Both the position numbers and the translations under genes were made by a program. Shown here piece by piece: positions 43,487-55,145 of a DNA stretch of 64,000 bases. Every line of letters starts with the position of its first letter. Positions within the stretch are counted from its first letter, which is position 1. The notes beneath the pieces are model-generated. The model was not told the origin of the DNA. It searched no databases and saw nothing but the letters and a program-made list of their open reading frames with translations. Source of the stretch: Rhodosorus marinus (Eukaryota > Rhodophyta > Stylonematophyceae > Stylonematales > Stylonemataceae); the NCBI GenBank assembly GCA_029953675.1, contig JAMWBK010000006.1:1488001-1552000 (forward strand), given 5' to 3'.

Positions 43487-43762
43487 GTGCTCGCAGAGGA
43501 AGCTTCGCCCTTGCTCCCCCGGTCGGGTAGCTTGGACACTCGCTGGAACAGATTGCATACGGCTCGAGAGGTCGTAGCTGGTGACATTTACGAATCTGAG
43601 CCGCCATTTGAAGCGTTGACGTCCAAACGTGGTTATAGCCTCGGATACTATAAGAACCCGAAGGCCCTTAGAAACTTGGTTCATCGCGATCTCCAAAGTT
43701 TGGCTGTTCGTCGAAGCGAGAAGGTTGGAGATGCTCTGCAGGGGAAAGTTGCTTCTAGATAG
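43487..43762 (+). CDS. Possible exon of an unrecognised protein
   Basis: A frame of about 91 codons follows a good 3' splice site (tttgtgctcgcag at about 43496) and has protein-like composition (LVHRDLQSLAVRRSEKVG; SKRGYSLGYYKNPK), ending in a stop at 43762. There is no ATG at its left edge. It could be the last exon of a gene that overlaps the Ycf20-like transcript, an alternative 3' exon of that gene, or a chance frame. No family is recognised. Confidence 0.25.
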   Translation: MLAEEASPLLPRSGSLDTRWNRLHTAREVVAGDIYESEPPFEALTSKRGYSLGYYKNPKALRNLVHRDLQSLAVRRSEKVGDALQGKVASR

Positions 43763-44670
43763 GGATGAGCGGTGGAGTAGCTCATCATTACTATAGCTGA
43801 TGTAAAAACACGCTTGTCATGGTCCTCCTCCTGTTGCTGGATGTCCATCTTACCGCGACAGGACTTACCAACTGAGCTCTTTCCCCTTCTCGTCAGCGGC
43901 CAACGCCGAAAAGGGGCGGGTCCTCACAGCGTTCTCAGTATTCCGGGGCCACTGGGGATCACCCATGCCAAAGGAGAGGAGCACCCATCAAAATACAACC
44001 GGGCCGATACACCGGCAGATCTGAACTCTGCGAAGGTTGTCGGATGAAAAACCACGCTCTGTCCACCTCAGAACAGCTTGAGCGTTTGCGCTCTTCCTTT
44101 CAGGGAGAGAGAAAGAGAGAGAGCGCAGAAGGATGGGTATCCAGATTCAGTCATCCTCACTCGCTCTAAAATTCTAAAGCAAAAAGCTCCGCACTGCTAC
44201 CCCTGAGCATGGTTGGTGCAGTCAACAACAGGGAGATATGCTGAAGTTGATTGAAAGATGTACTGGGACAGGCTGTCGTGTTGGTTCGTCTAAGCTGCTC
44301 AGGCACTGAACGCCCGCAGATCAGGAAGGAGAGTAGCACACCAGTAAAAATTTTATCGGTTCACCCTTACTATTTTGTAGTGCTGAAGTTCTTGACAGCC
44401 CCCCAAGTGCTGACCTCTTCGGACCAAAGGCGAACGACCCTGGACTATATCCGAGGGGTACTTGGTGTATGAGTTTTAGAGCGACCGCAAGCAGGAAGCA
44501 GCCCAGCTCTCTTTTCACTTGCGACGTTAATCTCATTTTCATCAAACAGCAGAGCGAGTCCACGGCTGCCTCCTCAAAGCACTGAATTTTTTTTTTCAGA
44601 GAAAAATAACCTGCCCGCATTGGTAGCGCTAGTCGTTCATCATTCCAGCCCAAGCTGGAAACCGCGACCC

Positions 44671-44862
44671 CTAGAACTGTGGGAGAACTGGGAGAACGCG
44701 AATTTTGGTATCGAGGGAAACCGACCAGTTCCGATCTTCAATGTCAAAGCCCAAGTATTCGTCCAAGAGCGTCTGATCTAGGACTTTCGGGGTGCAAACA
44801 ATTTGTATTCCCCGTGCCAACCAACTCGGATCACTCGCCTCCGGTGCTTCATAAAATTGCAT
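44671..44862 (-). CDS. Possible small protein, 63 residues, unrecognised
   Basis: An ATG-to-stop frame begins MQFYEAPEASDPSWLARG and ends LDTKIRVLPVLPQF. Codon use and acidic/hydrophobic alternation look more protein-like than neighbouring frames. There is no domain I can name. A remnant of a larger gene is possible. Confidence 0.22.
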   Translation of the reverse strand: MQFYEAPEASDPSWLARGIQIVCTPKVLDQTLLDEYLGFDIEDRNWSVSLDTKIRVLPVLPQF

Positions 44863-45196
44863 TAGTAGAAAAAAGCTAAAGAGCCTACCAGTGTTTCTGC
44901 CACTCGCGAGGAAGACGCTGCTAAAATCGAAGAGGTTGGGTGATGCTGTGAACGGGTAGTAGATATTTCAGTCCTGGAGAAAGCCTAAGGTGCTGGGGCA
45001 GGGGGGGTGCATTGGGAGGGGTTGGGGTCTAGCGGGGGGCTGAGTAGCAGGATATTCCCTTTGGTATTTCCTTTGAAGAAATTGTCTTTAAGGGCTTTTA
45101 GTGTGAGAGTATCGAACGTTGGGAGTGTGCGCGTGTTTTGCTTTTGTGTGGAGAGGGCCTTCCTTGGTGGGAAGAGGGTCTTGAGAAGGAAGCAAG

Positions 45197-46909
45197 ATGA
45201 AGGTCATAGCGAGAACGTTAGCAAAAGTTGAGCATCCGGTGGAGGTCGAGGAAGGGAAAACGGTATGTGAAGAAGGACAAAATGAGGCTGACTTGAGTTT
45301 GCTTGTTTTGTTTTTTGTCTTTGTTTTTTGTTTGTTTCTGTGATAGACGCTTGTGTCGGTTTCCCGTTTCTGACGAGATTTATGCTCTGTTTGTAGGTAG
45401 CGGACCTTAAGGATAAAGTGGGAGAAAAGCTTGGATATGAGAACCCAAGAAATTGCACTTTGATTTCCAAAGGGGCGATTTTGAAGAATGAGAGCATGTT
45501 ATCTGAGGCAAATATCGTGGATGGAGGTTTCGTGGTTGTCATGCCGCCGAAGGCGGTAAAGAAGGCTGAAAAGAAGGTCGAGTTCATGCTGGGACAAGCT
45601 TCTGAAGAGCCTAAGGGAAAGCCTGATGAGCCCGTCAAGGTTCCGGCACCGGTAGAGACGCCCGAGCAGCAACCAGCTGGTAAGCGCAAGCGATCAACCC
45701 TACTTTTTCCCTCGAGCGGCGTTGCATGTATGCTAAGCTGGTGGTTGCTCTTATACATCCATCGCTGCTAGTACTAGAAGCCAATCCGGACAACCCCTTA
45801 CCGAGCCCCGCTGAGTATGAAGCAACCATCAAGAGTATTTGCGATATGGGTTTCGAAGAGCCGAGCGTTCGTGGCGCAATGCGCGCGGCGTTCAATAACA
45901 AGGATCGGGCAGTCGACTACCTACTTAGTGGCAACTTCGAGACAACCGAGCAGCAAACCACGACCGATGATGTTCAACCAAATACACCAACGTCTACGCG
46001 TTCTACTGAACCAGGCACACCGCCAAACACCGCTCGACGTATGTTTCGTGCTCTAGTTGAACAGACACATTGTGACCACGCTCTTGTGTGAAATCAATTT
46101 CTTAACTGTGTTTACTTCTCTCCACTGGATCAGCTACGCAACCCGCGCCGGCGGTAGCTTCGAACGAGCCTTTTAATATGTTTCAACCTCAGGTATGAAG
46201 AGTTCGAATGCACCACTGTATTCCTCAATCATTTGAAGAAACGTGGAATTTTTCTGACCAGCGTGGCGCATTTCGGTTTTCCCCTCGCACAGCCACGAAC
46301 CCCTACTGAGCCACCTCGAGGAAGCCCGACGGACCTCAACGCCCTAAGCAACCAAGACGCCTTGGACCTGATTAAACTGGCTGCACAGGAGAACATGCAA
46401 CTGCTGGGCGGGTTAATTCCCCGACTTCAAGAGAGCAACCCGGGACTTCTGCAAGAGCTAAGCAGAAACGACTGTCATGATCGACTTCTGGAGCCAATTG
46501 CCCCAGAGCAGGAAGCCCGATTGAGGGGTCTGTTGGTTAGGATAATTGAATCTGCGCTTACAGATCAAGTCGGTGAAATGTCGGAACGTCCAGGCATGGG
46601 CGAATCCGCTCCCCCACCCGGTGAGGCTCCCTAACCAGAGCAGGAAATCATCCCGCCGTCTGCTAACTCACGGTTTCGAATTGTTATGCAGGCGCGCACA
46701 CCGTTCAGCTCAACCAAGAAGAGCAGGCTCAGATCGAGAGACTAAAAAGCCAGTTCACACCCTTCGGAATCCAGACGCACCATATTCTCGAGGCATTTCT
46801 CGTGTGCAGAAGGAACGAAGAAGAAGCCGCGAATTACCTGCAGAACAACTGCTTTGAGCTTCTCGAGGACGCCGAAGAACCCCCAGCTGAGGATACGGGC
46901 AATTCCTAA
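45197..46909 (+). CDS. RAD23: UV excision repair/proteasome shuttle protein RAD23
   Basis: Six exons (45197-45262, 45397-45679, 45778-46038, 46134-46192, 46293-46620, 46692-46909) join in frame to 404 residues, the usual RAD23 length. Residues 1 to about 75 are a ubiquitin-like domain (MKVIARTLAKVEHPVEVEEG ... VDGGFVVVMPPKA). After an acidic/Pro linker comes UBA1 (ATIKSICDMGFEEPSVRGAM ... AVDYLLSG). A second linker leads to the XPC/Rad4-binding helical region (LLGGLIPRLQESNPGLLQEL), and the protein ends with UBA2 (QIERLKSQFTPFGIQTHHIL ... NEEEAANYLQNNCFELLED). The XPC-binding part is more diverged than the rest. RAD23 carries ubiquitylated proteins to the proteasome and stabilises XPC/Rad4 for nucleotide excision repair. 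It lies 909 bases upstream of KU80 in the same orientation. Confidence 0.93.
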
Positions 46910-47818
46910 GTTCTCTCATTTCGGCGGTTGCGGTCCGAGCGTTATGGATGGGAACCAACATCCGGGTATGAACTACAGATCGCATTTGTTCTCCGCAGCA
47001 CAGAGTGTCGTGTTAAAAGAAAGGATAGGGCATCCCCAAGAATTGACGGTGGGGGGAGTACTGCTGGCAGCACTCTCCAGTCTCGTAGACTCCCAACGCA
47101 GGCACACGAGACGGGGACTTTAGCGTGTGTGCGTGTCTGTGTGTGTGTGTGTTTTTGACTTTAAAAACAATAATGTTGAATCTAAGGAAGAGTGGGAGTT
47201 CCAAGATGAGAAAATTACCTAGGACATTAACAGCTTCATAAAAACGGAGGAAAAAAGAATGGGAATCCATCAGAGAAAGCTCAAGTGGATACGACACAGA
47301 CAAACCCCCCGCATCGACGAGATACCGAGCGTCAAACCTACCCTGAAGCCGTTACATCACGGAGGGAGAAAGATCCAGTGGGAAGCCTAATAGCTAATCA
47401 TATATAAGCACGTTTAAATATCTAGTCTTAAGTTTTGCTAAGATGTATGATTGGTTGTAACAAAGTATTATGTATGTTAATTGGATGAGGAGTAACGATA
47501 TTTTAGATTTTTTATATTACAATGAGGGAGATTCCTGTGGGGAATGCGTTTGCCATTGGCAGTGGGGATGGAAGCTCACAATGCAGAGTTCGTAACGAGG
47601 GCTGTACGGATGGTTTTCAATTTTAGGTTTCTTGAAGTTCTGGACTGTGTTAGATTTCGTTTCTGCTAGGTGTACTCTCGCAATCTCGTAAAGAGTTGTT
47701 TCTTCTTTTTTTGGGGGAGGGGGGGGGGGTTGAGCCCCAGCGCTGAACTGAGCGCAACTTTTAAGGCCAGGGGTGGCCGATAGCGAGTTTTCTTGCTTTC
47801 TTTTCTTCTCTGCTTTCG
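46910..47818. other. Intergenic between RAD23 and KU80
   Basis: A (GT)n-rich stretch lies at about 47122-47152, followed by AT-rich DNA (47390-47520). A T-run and G-run (47700-47730) stand about 100 bases before the KU80 start and are probably promoter/5' UTR. No gene is seen. Confidence 0.5.
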
Positions 47819-50800
47819 ATGGATAAGACTGTGAAGGAGGCTTTCATTGTGATTGTAGACGTCGGGTTGTTGGATGATAAGGACTCTGAGGTCATCTCAA
47901 AGTCAGCCTTCTCGCTGTTGGTCACTAGAATCTCGCGGTTCAAGAAGCAGGGGGATCTGTATGGTAAGAGAGGGAGGATCTGGACAGAGAAAGCTCGTAG
48001 CTTGTCATGCTCCATTTTTATGTCAGAATATCCGGCTCAGACCTCACCTGCATTACGTAGGTATCGTCAAGATGGGATGTAAACAACCGTCCAACAACCT
48101 TCACGACGAGTACGGCGGATACTCAAACGTTGACGTTGCCCATGAGCTGACAGACCCCGACGTAAAGCATCTACACACTCTCGAGAATCTTATTTCTGAA
48201 AAGGGTTTGTAGTTCAGATCCCCGTTTTCAGGAAGCCATTAAGAACTGATCACTGAGAGCCTCTTGTTGTACACAAAACTCTATTCAACAGGGAAATCAG
48301 ACTACATCGATGCCATTGTTGTTTCAGTAGACCATCTGCTCACTGTGACAAAAGGAAGGAAGGGCATCAAGCCACGGATTGCTCTTTTCTCCAACGGAAG
48401 GTAATTACCTTTCAAACAGATCCGGGTGAAAACAGACTTGTGGCAAAAGCCCTATCGCACGGATATCACTGTGCCCTCGTCGCACTGAGCATGCGGCTTC
48501 CTAGCTTGATCTCGGGGAATTCGCTCCAATCGTCTACGAAGTTCCTTGCACTTATCCGTTGCCTTTACTGGCTTGTGTTTTTCAGGGGCGTCATAACTGA
48601 AGAGGAGCAGCTTGAGAAGGTTATCGGCGGGATGCAATCGAACGGTATTCGCTTTGACCTGTTCTTGGCAGGTTCAGACTACACAGACTGTGTTCGCAAT
48701 GACGGTATTCCGATGGACAAGAGCATGACCGAGAAGCTTTACGAAATCATTCTCAAGAGAACAGACGATGAAACGTACGCGTTCAGTCTCGCTCATTTGA
48801 CCAGTATAGCACAGTCTTGTCAAGGTACTGGCTCACCATCGCCATAGTCTATTGCATGGTGACATCTTGAGCCTCAAACTGGTTGTCTACGCGTGCGTAG
48901 GCACAGTGATGTTCTTGAGCAACCCATCTACTAGGTTCGAACCAGTAGGTCCAAAAGTGAGCAAGTCCGGAGTCAAATTCAAGGGTACCTTCGACATGAC
49001 GACGAAAATCAAGATCCCAGTTCGAATCTTCGGGAGAATTATGCCCGAGAGGCCGCCCACGGCTCTAAAGCTTTCCCTGAAAGAGTCACAGACAACTCAG
49101 AAAGCCGTCCGTGCAAATGTGGAGACCGTGTAAGATCTCCAGCTAGTTGCGAGCGCGGGGCGATAGAGATCAAACAAAAATCACATGTCTCTGAATCGCT
49201 CTCTGGAATACCGATCATTTGACGAAAATAGGTACATTAATGAAGAGTCGGTCAACGTCCAGGACGAGCAACTTATCAAGGGCTACGCGTACGGACCCAA
49301 CTTCTTGCCTGTAAACACGATTGATGCCGTTTCGCTGCAATTTTCGGCACCAAAGAGGTTCTGTCTGTTGAGCGTCGTTCCAAAGCAGTCATTCAACAGA
49401 AGGTTACTTCTTGGTGAGCTTTGTGGATCATTTGTGAGAACGAGACTGCTGGAGGGAACGAGCGATCAGCTAGCCCCGATCTGACGCAGATGTCCCGGCT
49501 ATTTTCTACTCCAGGTCCTGTGGATTCGATGCTTCCGTTCCAAGAAGATGCCGCTGCTTTTAAGGCGTTCGCTGCGGTCTGGAAGGCAACTTTGGACTCC
49601 GACGAAATGCTGATAACGAGGTACTGTTCAGTATCTTGAAGATTCGGTATTGCGTTGACATACCGGGCCTGAGAACCTACTATTTCCACACCTCTAAAGG
49701 TTTGTGAAGAAGGAAGGCTCCAGTCCAGGTCTCACCGCAGCGTGGCCGCATCCAGAGACTGTAATGTTCTGTTTGTCACCCATCCCAACAGCAGAGGACG
49801 TGAGGGATAACTATTTCCTCAACTTCAAAGCACCGACTGAATCGCTTTCCGACGACCAGAGACGCGCTGCAGGTGCATTCTTTGATCGGAAGACCATGAA
49901 GGGTAGGTCCACCAGCCGTGAAAACTGCTTGCAGCTCTTAGGTTTCTCACCTTTATCTTGTTTTGTACAGACTGGACGGACGCTTCCGCGTGGGATGTAT
50001 CCGACGAGGGTAAGTTTTGCATCATAAGAAGGAATTAGGCAACGCGGTGTTTCCATCAAATTGAGAGGAAGCCGTTCCATGCGACTCTCACGACGACAAA
50101 ATTATTAGGATCCAGCAGCGACCTTGGTATTGCATTACCGCCATGGAATGTTGCAAACCCGCTGCTTCGTCATTTCCAGGACTGCATCACATCTCGGGCG
50201 ATTCACGGAGCAGGCTCGGATATGCCGGATCCCTCGCCTTTTGTCAAATCAATGAAGGACCTCACGGACAATCCAGGCGATAGGTAGGAGGACAAGACCA
50301 TCGCCTCATTGAAACAGGGCCTTCGTTGTGAAAGTCTTCTCAAGTGGCAGATTATCCCCTCTCCACCAACGCTCGGTTTGCAGCGATGAAGTGCTTCAGG
50401 TGTTCGGTGAAGTGAAAAGACGTCTACGAAGACAACCGGATTCGGACAGGAAGCGATTTGCCAAAGGAACGAACTACTATTTGGTTCCTGAATTGGACAA
50501 CTTCATGCCAGATTCCAAGCTGGGCGTACCCAAAGAGGTTAGAAACGGAAAATCACTTGCATAGTACCTTTCGGGCACTTTCGCCAGGCTAAACCTGGAA
50601 ATGTCAATATCCTGGCGGCATTCAGGTCGGAGAGATGCATCCTCTGGAAGACTTTAACGCAATGATTAGCTGCAAAACGGAGGACTTGTTTGAGGAGGCA
50701 ATCGCGTCGATGTTCTCAGTTTTTCAACGGCTAATAGGAGCCTCGGTTGATGGCGATCGGTTTGAAAAGGCCACAAGCTGTATCGCAGCTGTGCGAAGAG

Positions 50801-51222
50801 CGTGCCGAGCAAACGACGAGGAGAAACGGTGAGTGACTGTTCTCTGAACACAGAATTTTTTTTGGTGAGCTTAGGCGGCGTTGATTTGCTCTACCCAAAG
50901 GTTCAATGATCTCCTGGACGAGTTCGTAGCAAGCGCCGAAGGTGGCAACAAGAACGCCAAAAGCTACTTGGCACAGGTAGAAACGAAGACATCGGTTGCG
51001 AGCGCCCTTCAGATGCTGATCGTCCTTGAAGGAGACACGGAGCAAACGGCGCCAGAGGTAGTGGAAGGGATGCGGCAGCGCATGATCGCCGTGGCATCGT
51101 TAGAGGATAACGCCGCTTCCAAGAACCCGGACAGGATCGATCCAGTTGCTCACAATGAAGAACCCAAAAACGAAGGATCGGGAGACGACGACCTCGGGGG
51201 GATGATTGATGACATTGTATGA
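47819..51222 (+). CDS. KU80: Ku80 subunit of the Ku DNA-end-binding heterodimer
   Basis: Thirteen exons join without a frame conflict: 47819-47963, 48061-48204, 48292-48400, 48586-48824, 48901-49129, 49232-49413, 49515-49620, 49700-49902, 49971-50009, 50109-50283, 50318-50537, 50626-50828, 50901-51222. The product is 771 residues (human 732). The N-terminus is the vWA-like domain (AFIVIVDVG, SDYIDAIVVSVDHLL, IKPRIALFSNG). The Ku beta-barrel starts around VKFKGTFDMTTKIKIPVRIF and includes IKGYAYGPNFLPV, FCLLSVVP and the bridge region. A Ku C-terminal arm (NPLLRHFQDCITSRAIHG) and the Ku80 helical C-terminal domain (FSVFQRLIGAS ... YLAQVETKTSVASALQMLI) follow. The last residues, GDDDLGGMIDDIV, resemble the acidic DNA-PKcs-binding tail of animal Ku80. 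Ku starts non-homologous end joining and protects telomeres. Confidence 0.94.
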
Positions 51223-51695
51223 AGTCAAATATTTAACTCCTACCGCCCTGAGCAACAGCACAGTAGTGGGACCGAATCGCGCCCTCGCCGAATCAACGCC
51301 ACTAGAATCAGGCCAACACAAGTCGCAAGGCGAAACCAAATTAAGTACATTTTTACACTCGGGGCTTCTGTCCCTTTTGCGGTGGTACGAGAACGTGTCA
51401 TAGGACAGGCCTAGCAGTTGCGAATCATGTTTCTGGATCAGATTCTAGACCAAGTGGTTGCTCCCAACAGAAAATCGAAACAGTCCAACAGAGCAGCGCT
51501 ATTTGACCTTCACGTTTGCCAGCCGCGCGGGTGGTCAACCCTCTGTGTCGAACCCGAACTGCTCAGGCATGATTGCGCCTCCTTTTAGTTTGGACTTGGA
51601 CTGACGTTTGCTGATCTGCAGCACGGGGGATCACGCCATTTCCTTTGTTAATACGGGTCAACAGTTATCGCTTTCTCGGAGGCTAATTGTGGAGG
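51223..51695. other. Short intergenic between convergent KU80 and the oxygenase gene
   Basis: This is the shared 3' region of two convergent genes; no gene is seen. The plus-strand frame at 51206-51403 overlaps the KU80 end in another frame and is not credible. Confidence 0.5.
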
Positions 51696-52670
51696 TCAGA
51701 GAAGATAATCGGAAATCTGTGCCTCCCTTCCAACGTCTGCGAAATCCCCTTGGAATCGTTTTCGTCTGAATTCTCCAAAGCTTAGTGCTTTGTATTTGCT
51801 GGCTGAGCAGCTTACCGGATCCGTCACGCTTTGAACAACGATGTCCGGTGACGGGTTCCAGAAAAATGCAATCGAAAGCCGGGGATCTGATGTTTCAGTT
51901 TTAACTCTGTGAAGAATTGAGCGGAATCGATCGTCGGAGAGAACCTGCAGCATGTCCGCAACGTTGAAACATAAAGCGTCCTCGACTGGTTTCACGGTCC
52001 GCCAGGCTTTGTCCTCGCGGTCCGAACCATCTCCGTCTCCCGTGTACACCTGAAGACCAGGAACGCCATTTGTAGCAAGCAGAGTGAAGAATCCAGCATC
52101 CGTATGTCTCTGGATCCCCAACGATGTCTCATGTTGTGAAAACTCTTCGACGTAGTAGTTCACTCTACAGAACGATGAGTGCCCTTCGAACAAACTCCGT
52201 ACGCTGTCCCACGGAAGGCCCAAACCGCGAGTGGTCAAGATTTTCGTCAGCTTCCAGCAAAGCTCTTCCACACGAGAAAAATACTCCTCCAAAGATCTCC
52301 TGAACTCCGGCAGCTCCTCAGGCCATCGATTTACGCCATCGACATCAACACCGCAATCCTTCCCGAAATCAAAGGCCTCCTTCGCGTCTCGTTCGTTCTT
52401 CGTCAGCTCGTCATTCATAAATCCCCGTGCATTGTCCTCGGATCTCTTCACCCGCATCTTCACGCCGCTATCAGACTTGAAGAAGCGCTCAGACTCTTCC
52501 CTCCCCTTCGCCAGCAGCTCAACCGGGATCCCATGTCCAACCAACTGCCCACATCCAAACCCTTCACAGGCTTTCACCAGCGCATCGAGCGTTTCAGAGG
52601 CTTCCTCGCCACTTTCATCCACCAGGAGGCATTCAATATTGATCAATGGTAACTCTACGAGCTCGTCCAT
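51696..52670 (-). CDS. 2-oxoglutarate/Fe(II)-dependent dioxygenase (isopenicillin-N-synthase-like)
   Basis: A single-exon frame of 324 residues starts at the ATG at 52670. The N-terminal DIOX_N-type region starts LPLINIECLLVDESG and has the family's GHGIP turn (residues 45-49). The double-stranded beta-helix carries the iron triad H189-x-D191 (QRHTDAGFFTLLA) and H254 (SILHRVKTETSDPRLSIAFF), and the 2-oxoglutarate-binding R264-x-S266. The C-terminus has the common YKALSFGEFRRKRF pattern. Members oxidise small molecules such as hormones, flavonoids and antibiotics; the substrate cannot be read from sequence. It lacks introns, unlike RAD23 and KU80 next to it, so transfer or retroposition is possible. 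Confidence 0.9.
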   Translation of the reverse strand: MDELVELPLINIECLLVDESGEEASETLDALVKACEGFGCGQLVGHGIPVELLAKGREESERFFKSDSGVKMRVKRSEDNARGFMNDELTKNERDAKEAFDFGKDCGVDVDGVNRWPEELPEFRRSLEEYFSRVEELCWKLTKILTTRGLGLPWDSVRSLFEGHSSFCRVNYYVEEFSQHETSLGIQRHTDAGFFTLLATNGVPGLQVYTGDGDGSDREDKAWRTVKPVEDALCFNVADMLQVLSDDRFRSILHRVKTETSDPRLSIAFFWNPSPDIVVQSVTDPVSCSASKYKALSFGEFRRKRFQGDFADVGREAQISDYLL

Positions 52671-54189
52671 GTTTCTCGTAACAACTCGATGATGACCCTC
52701 CCAACTCCAACGACCCAGACCTCGACCTCAACGAAGAAGAAGAAGATATGTTGATTGTCTCACCCTGAAGCTGACGGCGGAGGGTTTACTTAACCCTCTA
52801 GAGGTTTCAATGCATTGGGAGCTCCTCGAGGCGGACGTTTCTGCAAGCTTCCTACTTGCTTGTCGCTTTGGCCAGTTTCCTCCAGAACAGTTGTCCTGGA
52901 GAGGATTTCTTCTGAAGCCGAACCGTTGACCATGCTCACGGGGAGTCCGAGGTAGCTGATTGTGCGACAGTTCTCTTCGGTGAAATCTGCGGGTTAACAC
53001 ATCCTCGGTTGCAGCTTCCAGAGTTTTTTGAGAAACTGATGTAGGGATGGTGGCTTCGGCTTCCTCTGTTGGGGCTCGGCCGGGCCATATTTTGCTTCCC
53101 CCTTTCTCGGTGACGTTTTCTCCCTCTTTTGCGGGCGATGGGATGAGTTGTATACTTTTGGAAAGGAGTTCATATGGAAAACAAAGGCTGGTGAATACCT
53201 TGCTGCTGCGGACAGAGCTGACGGGAGGAGATGCCAGGGAGAAGGCGAAGAATATTTCATTCGTAATGCGCATCCCCAGTCTTAGGATGTGAATTTGCCC
53301 ACAGCATCTTCGGGAGGTTTGGTCACCACAGACCAGCTCAACCAGCTTGTGTTGACTGGTTCGGTCCTTTTGACAGCCATAGATTAACGAATCCTTTACT
53401 GAGGATCGGCTGCTAAGACTCTGTGGACTGATTTGCTTTTGGAAACCTTCCCATGGTGGCCAAGAAGCGGACTAGGCAACTGCGATAAACCTCTCTTGAC
53501 AGGGAAAAAAAGGGGAGCGAAAATGTGAACTAAAGTGATGGAGCCACGGCGTAGTCTGGAATCTAATTCTACGGCAAAGCAATGCTTCTTTTGTTATGCA
53601 TGCGGCCGAGAAACATCTGATCTCCCAGTATTTCCCTCAGTTGGATTCTAGAACAATGAGATCTCCGTGAAAGGGGTTCGTGTATGTCTAGAGCCCCTTG
53701 TGAGTGTTTACGTTGCGTTGCGGTAGGTAAATGCCGAATCAAGGCTACGGGGGTGACTATGGAAGACTCTCCTGTGGACCACAGAGGTAGATCTCTGACT
53801 TCGCAAACGCCGCGGGACATCTGGCGAGTCTGGAGGACGGACAAGCGAGCAGTGGAAAAACGGAGCGATGCCTTCGAATCAAAGATGTTCACGGGTCTTA
53901 ACGAGATTGGCAAGTGGGCGGCACTGCCACCTGGGGGGGTACCACGTAAAAAGATACGAGTATCAACCTGTGTCTAAAAAGTGTAAAGAGTAAAATAAAG
54001 TATAAAAAGAGTCATTGGATTGGATCGCAAAAGGCTAGCTAGTTCCCAGATGCGCAATAGCGCACCTGCATTTGCATAACCTTTCTAAACATGCCATTTG
54101 CCGTCTGGTGGAGTTCACCGCGCGTCGATGACTCAGGTCCTGACACACGGTTCAGGGTAAGGGACAGATTGTCTTCCAATCTGCATCGG
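52671..54189. other. Intergenic before the LTR element
   Basis: The minus strand between 53273 and 52790 has coding-like pieces in two frames (an ATG at 53273 reading MRITNEIFFAFSLASPP, and nearer 52790 a piece reading YLGLPVSMVNGSASEEIL), but no model joins them convincingly. Frames at 53569-53977 overlap on both strands with no family recognised. 54185-54189 is the left target-site duplication ATCGG of the LTR element. Confidence 0.4.
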
Positions 54190-54494
54190 TGTGACGTCTC
54201 CACCTTCCAGCAATGTCCGGCTATGCAAAATTATGCTCGGGCTGTGCCAAAATCTCTGGAGGTGCAACACCCTTTTGAGCTTAATCGTTATTGCACATCC
54301 CGATGGAGCAAGAGTATAAGTACGATGGGTAAACTCGATATTCCCAGGTTAGCTGGAGAGAGAAGATAGAGAAGATAGAGAAGAACAAGATAGAATTGGG
54401 ATATATTACCTAATTTGGGAGTAATTAGGGGGGAATAAAATTCGAAATATGGAATAATTTGAGTAATACCCAGCTGGCAGTTGGAGACGTGAAA
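54190..54494 (+). repeat. Left LTR
   Basis: 305 bp, with ends TGTGACGTCTCCA and TGGAGACGTGAAA that contain a 9-bp terminal inverted repeat (ACGTCTCCA/TGGAGACGT). It contains a GA-rich run (agagaagatagagaag). Compared with the right LTR it has small differences, for example caatgtccggctatg against caatgccctatg. Confidence 0.9.
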
Positions 54495-54837
54495 TCTGGT
54501 CTCATCGCCATCTTGTGTCATGTTTCCTGCAAATCTCGCGCCATATAAATCCTGCACATCTCGTGTCTAATATATCCTGCACGTCTCGTGATCATCAGTC
54601 TGCCAGCTGTCTCGCCATCCGTGAATGCCAGGTCTCCTACCTCATTCACATTGGTACTCGGGATCGAAAAAATCGGGGGTCACGATTACGTCATCACCCA
54701 CCACGCGCAACTCTCTCGCCATGGTAAGCGCCCTCCTTTTTTTTTTGGCCATAGTGGTCAGGGCTCCACTAGTTCCACCTCATCCGAACCAAAATGGTCA
54801 AAAGCTCATAAACCCTCAGTCACTCCATCAAAAGCTC

Positions 54838-55145
54838 ACCATAACCCTTTGCGTTTTCTACACTCGCAAAAGGAGCTAACCAAAAGACAAGCGAGATATG
54901 TAAATCGCTTACTGCTGTTCTCCTTTGACATCGAGTACAAGAAGGGAACAGAAAATATCGCGGATCCTCTCAGTCGAGGCGCGATCAACCAGATGGCGAT
55001 CTCCAGTATCTTACCCTACGAAGATTGGTCAGGAGCTTACTTGCAAGATCCAGATTTCGCCGCAGTTTACTCTGAAGCAGCAAAGTACGCGGAGCAAGGA
55101 CTTCGTAGAAAGCGGGACATCTTGTACAAACATCATCGCGTTTGA
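54838..55145 (+). repeat. Truncated direct copy of the RNase H C-terminal region
   Basis: 54838-55144 repeats 55810-56116 (offset 972) with about two substitutions. It encodes the end of RNase H and the linker to integrase (NPLRFLHSQKELTKRQ, ENIADPLSRG, ILYKHHRV), then stops exactly where the inverted segment begins (TGA at 55143-55145). Confidence 0.88.

Larger units (their letters stand above)
43409..45196. other. Intergenic with several weak coding-like frames
   Basis: The interval between the Ycf20-like gene and RAD23 contains two frames worth noting (43487-43762 plus, 44671-44862 minus; listed separately). 44100-44135 is a GA-rich run. 44990-45190, just before RAD23, is G/T-rich on the sense strand with a G7 run and probably contains its promoter and 5' UTR. 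Confidence 0.5.

Noticed and set aside
43857-43895. tRNA-like A box (AGCTCAGTTGG on the minus strand)
   Set aside because: No matching B box (GGTTCGA), anticodon stem or acceptor stem could be found at the right spacing.
48935-48945. Alternative KU80 exon 5 start at the ctactag acceptor
   Set aside because: The reading frame would break or hit a stop; the acceptor before 48901 restores the frame exactly.
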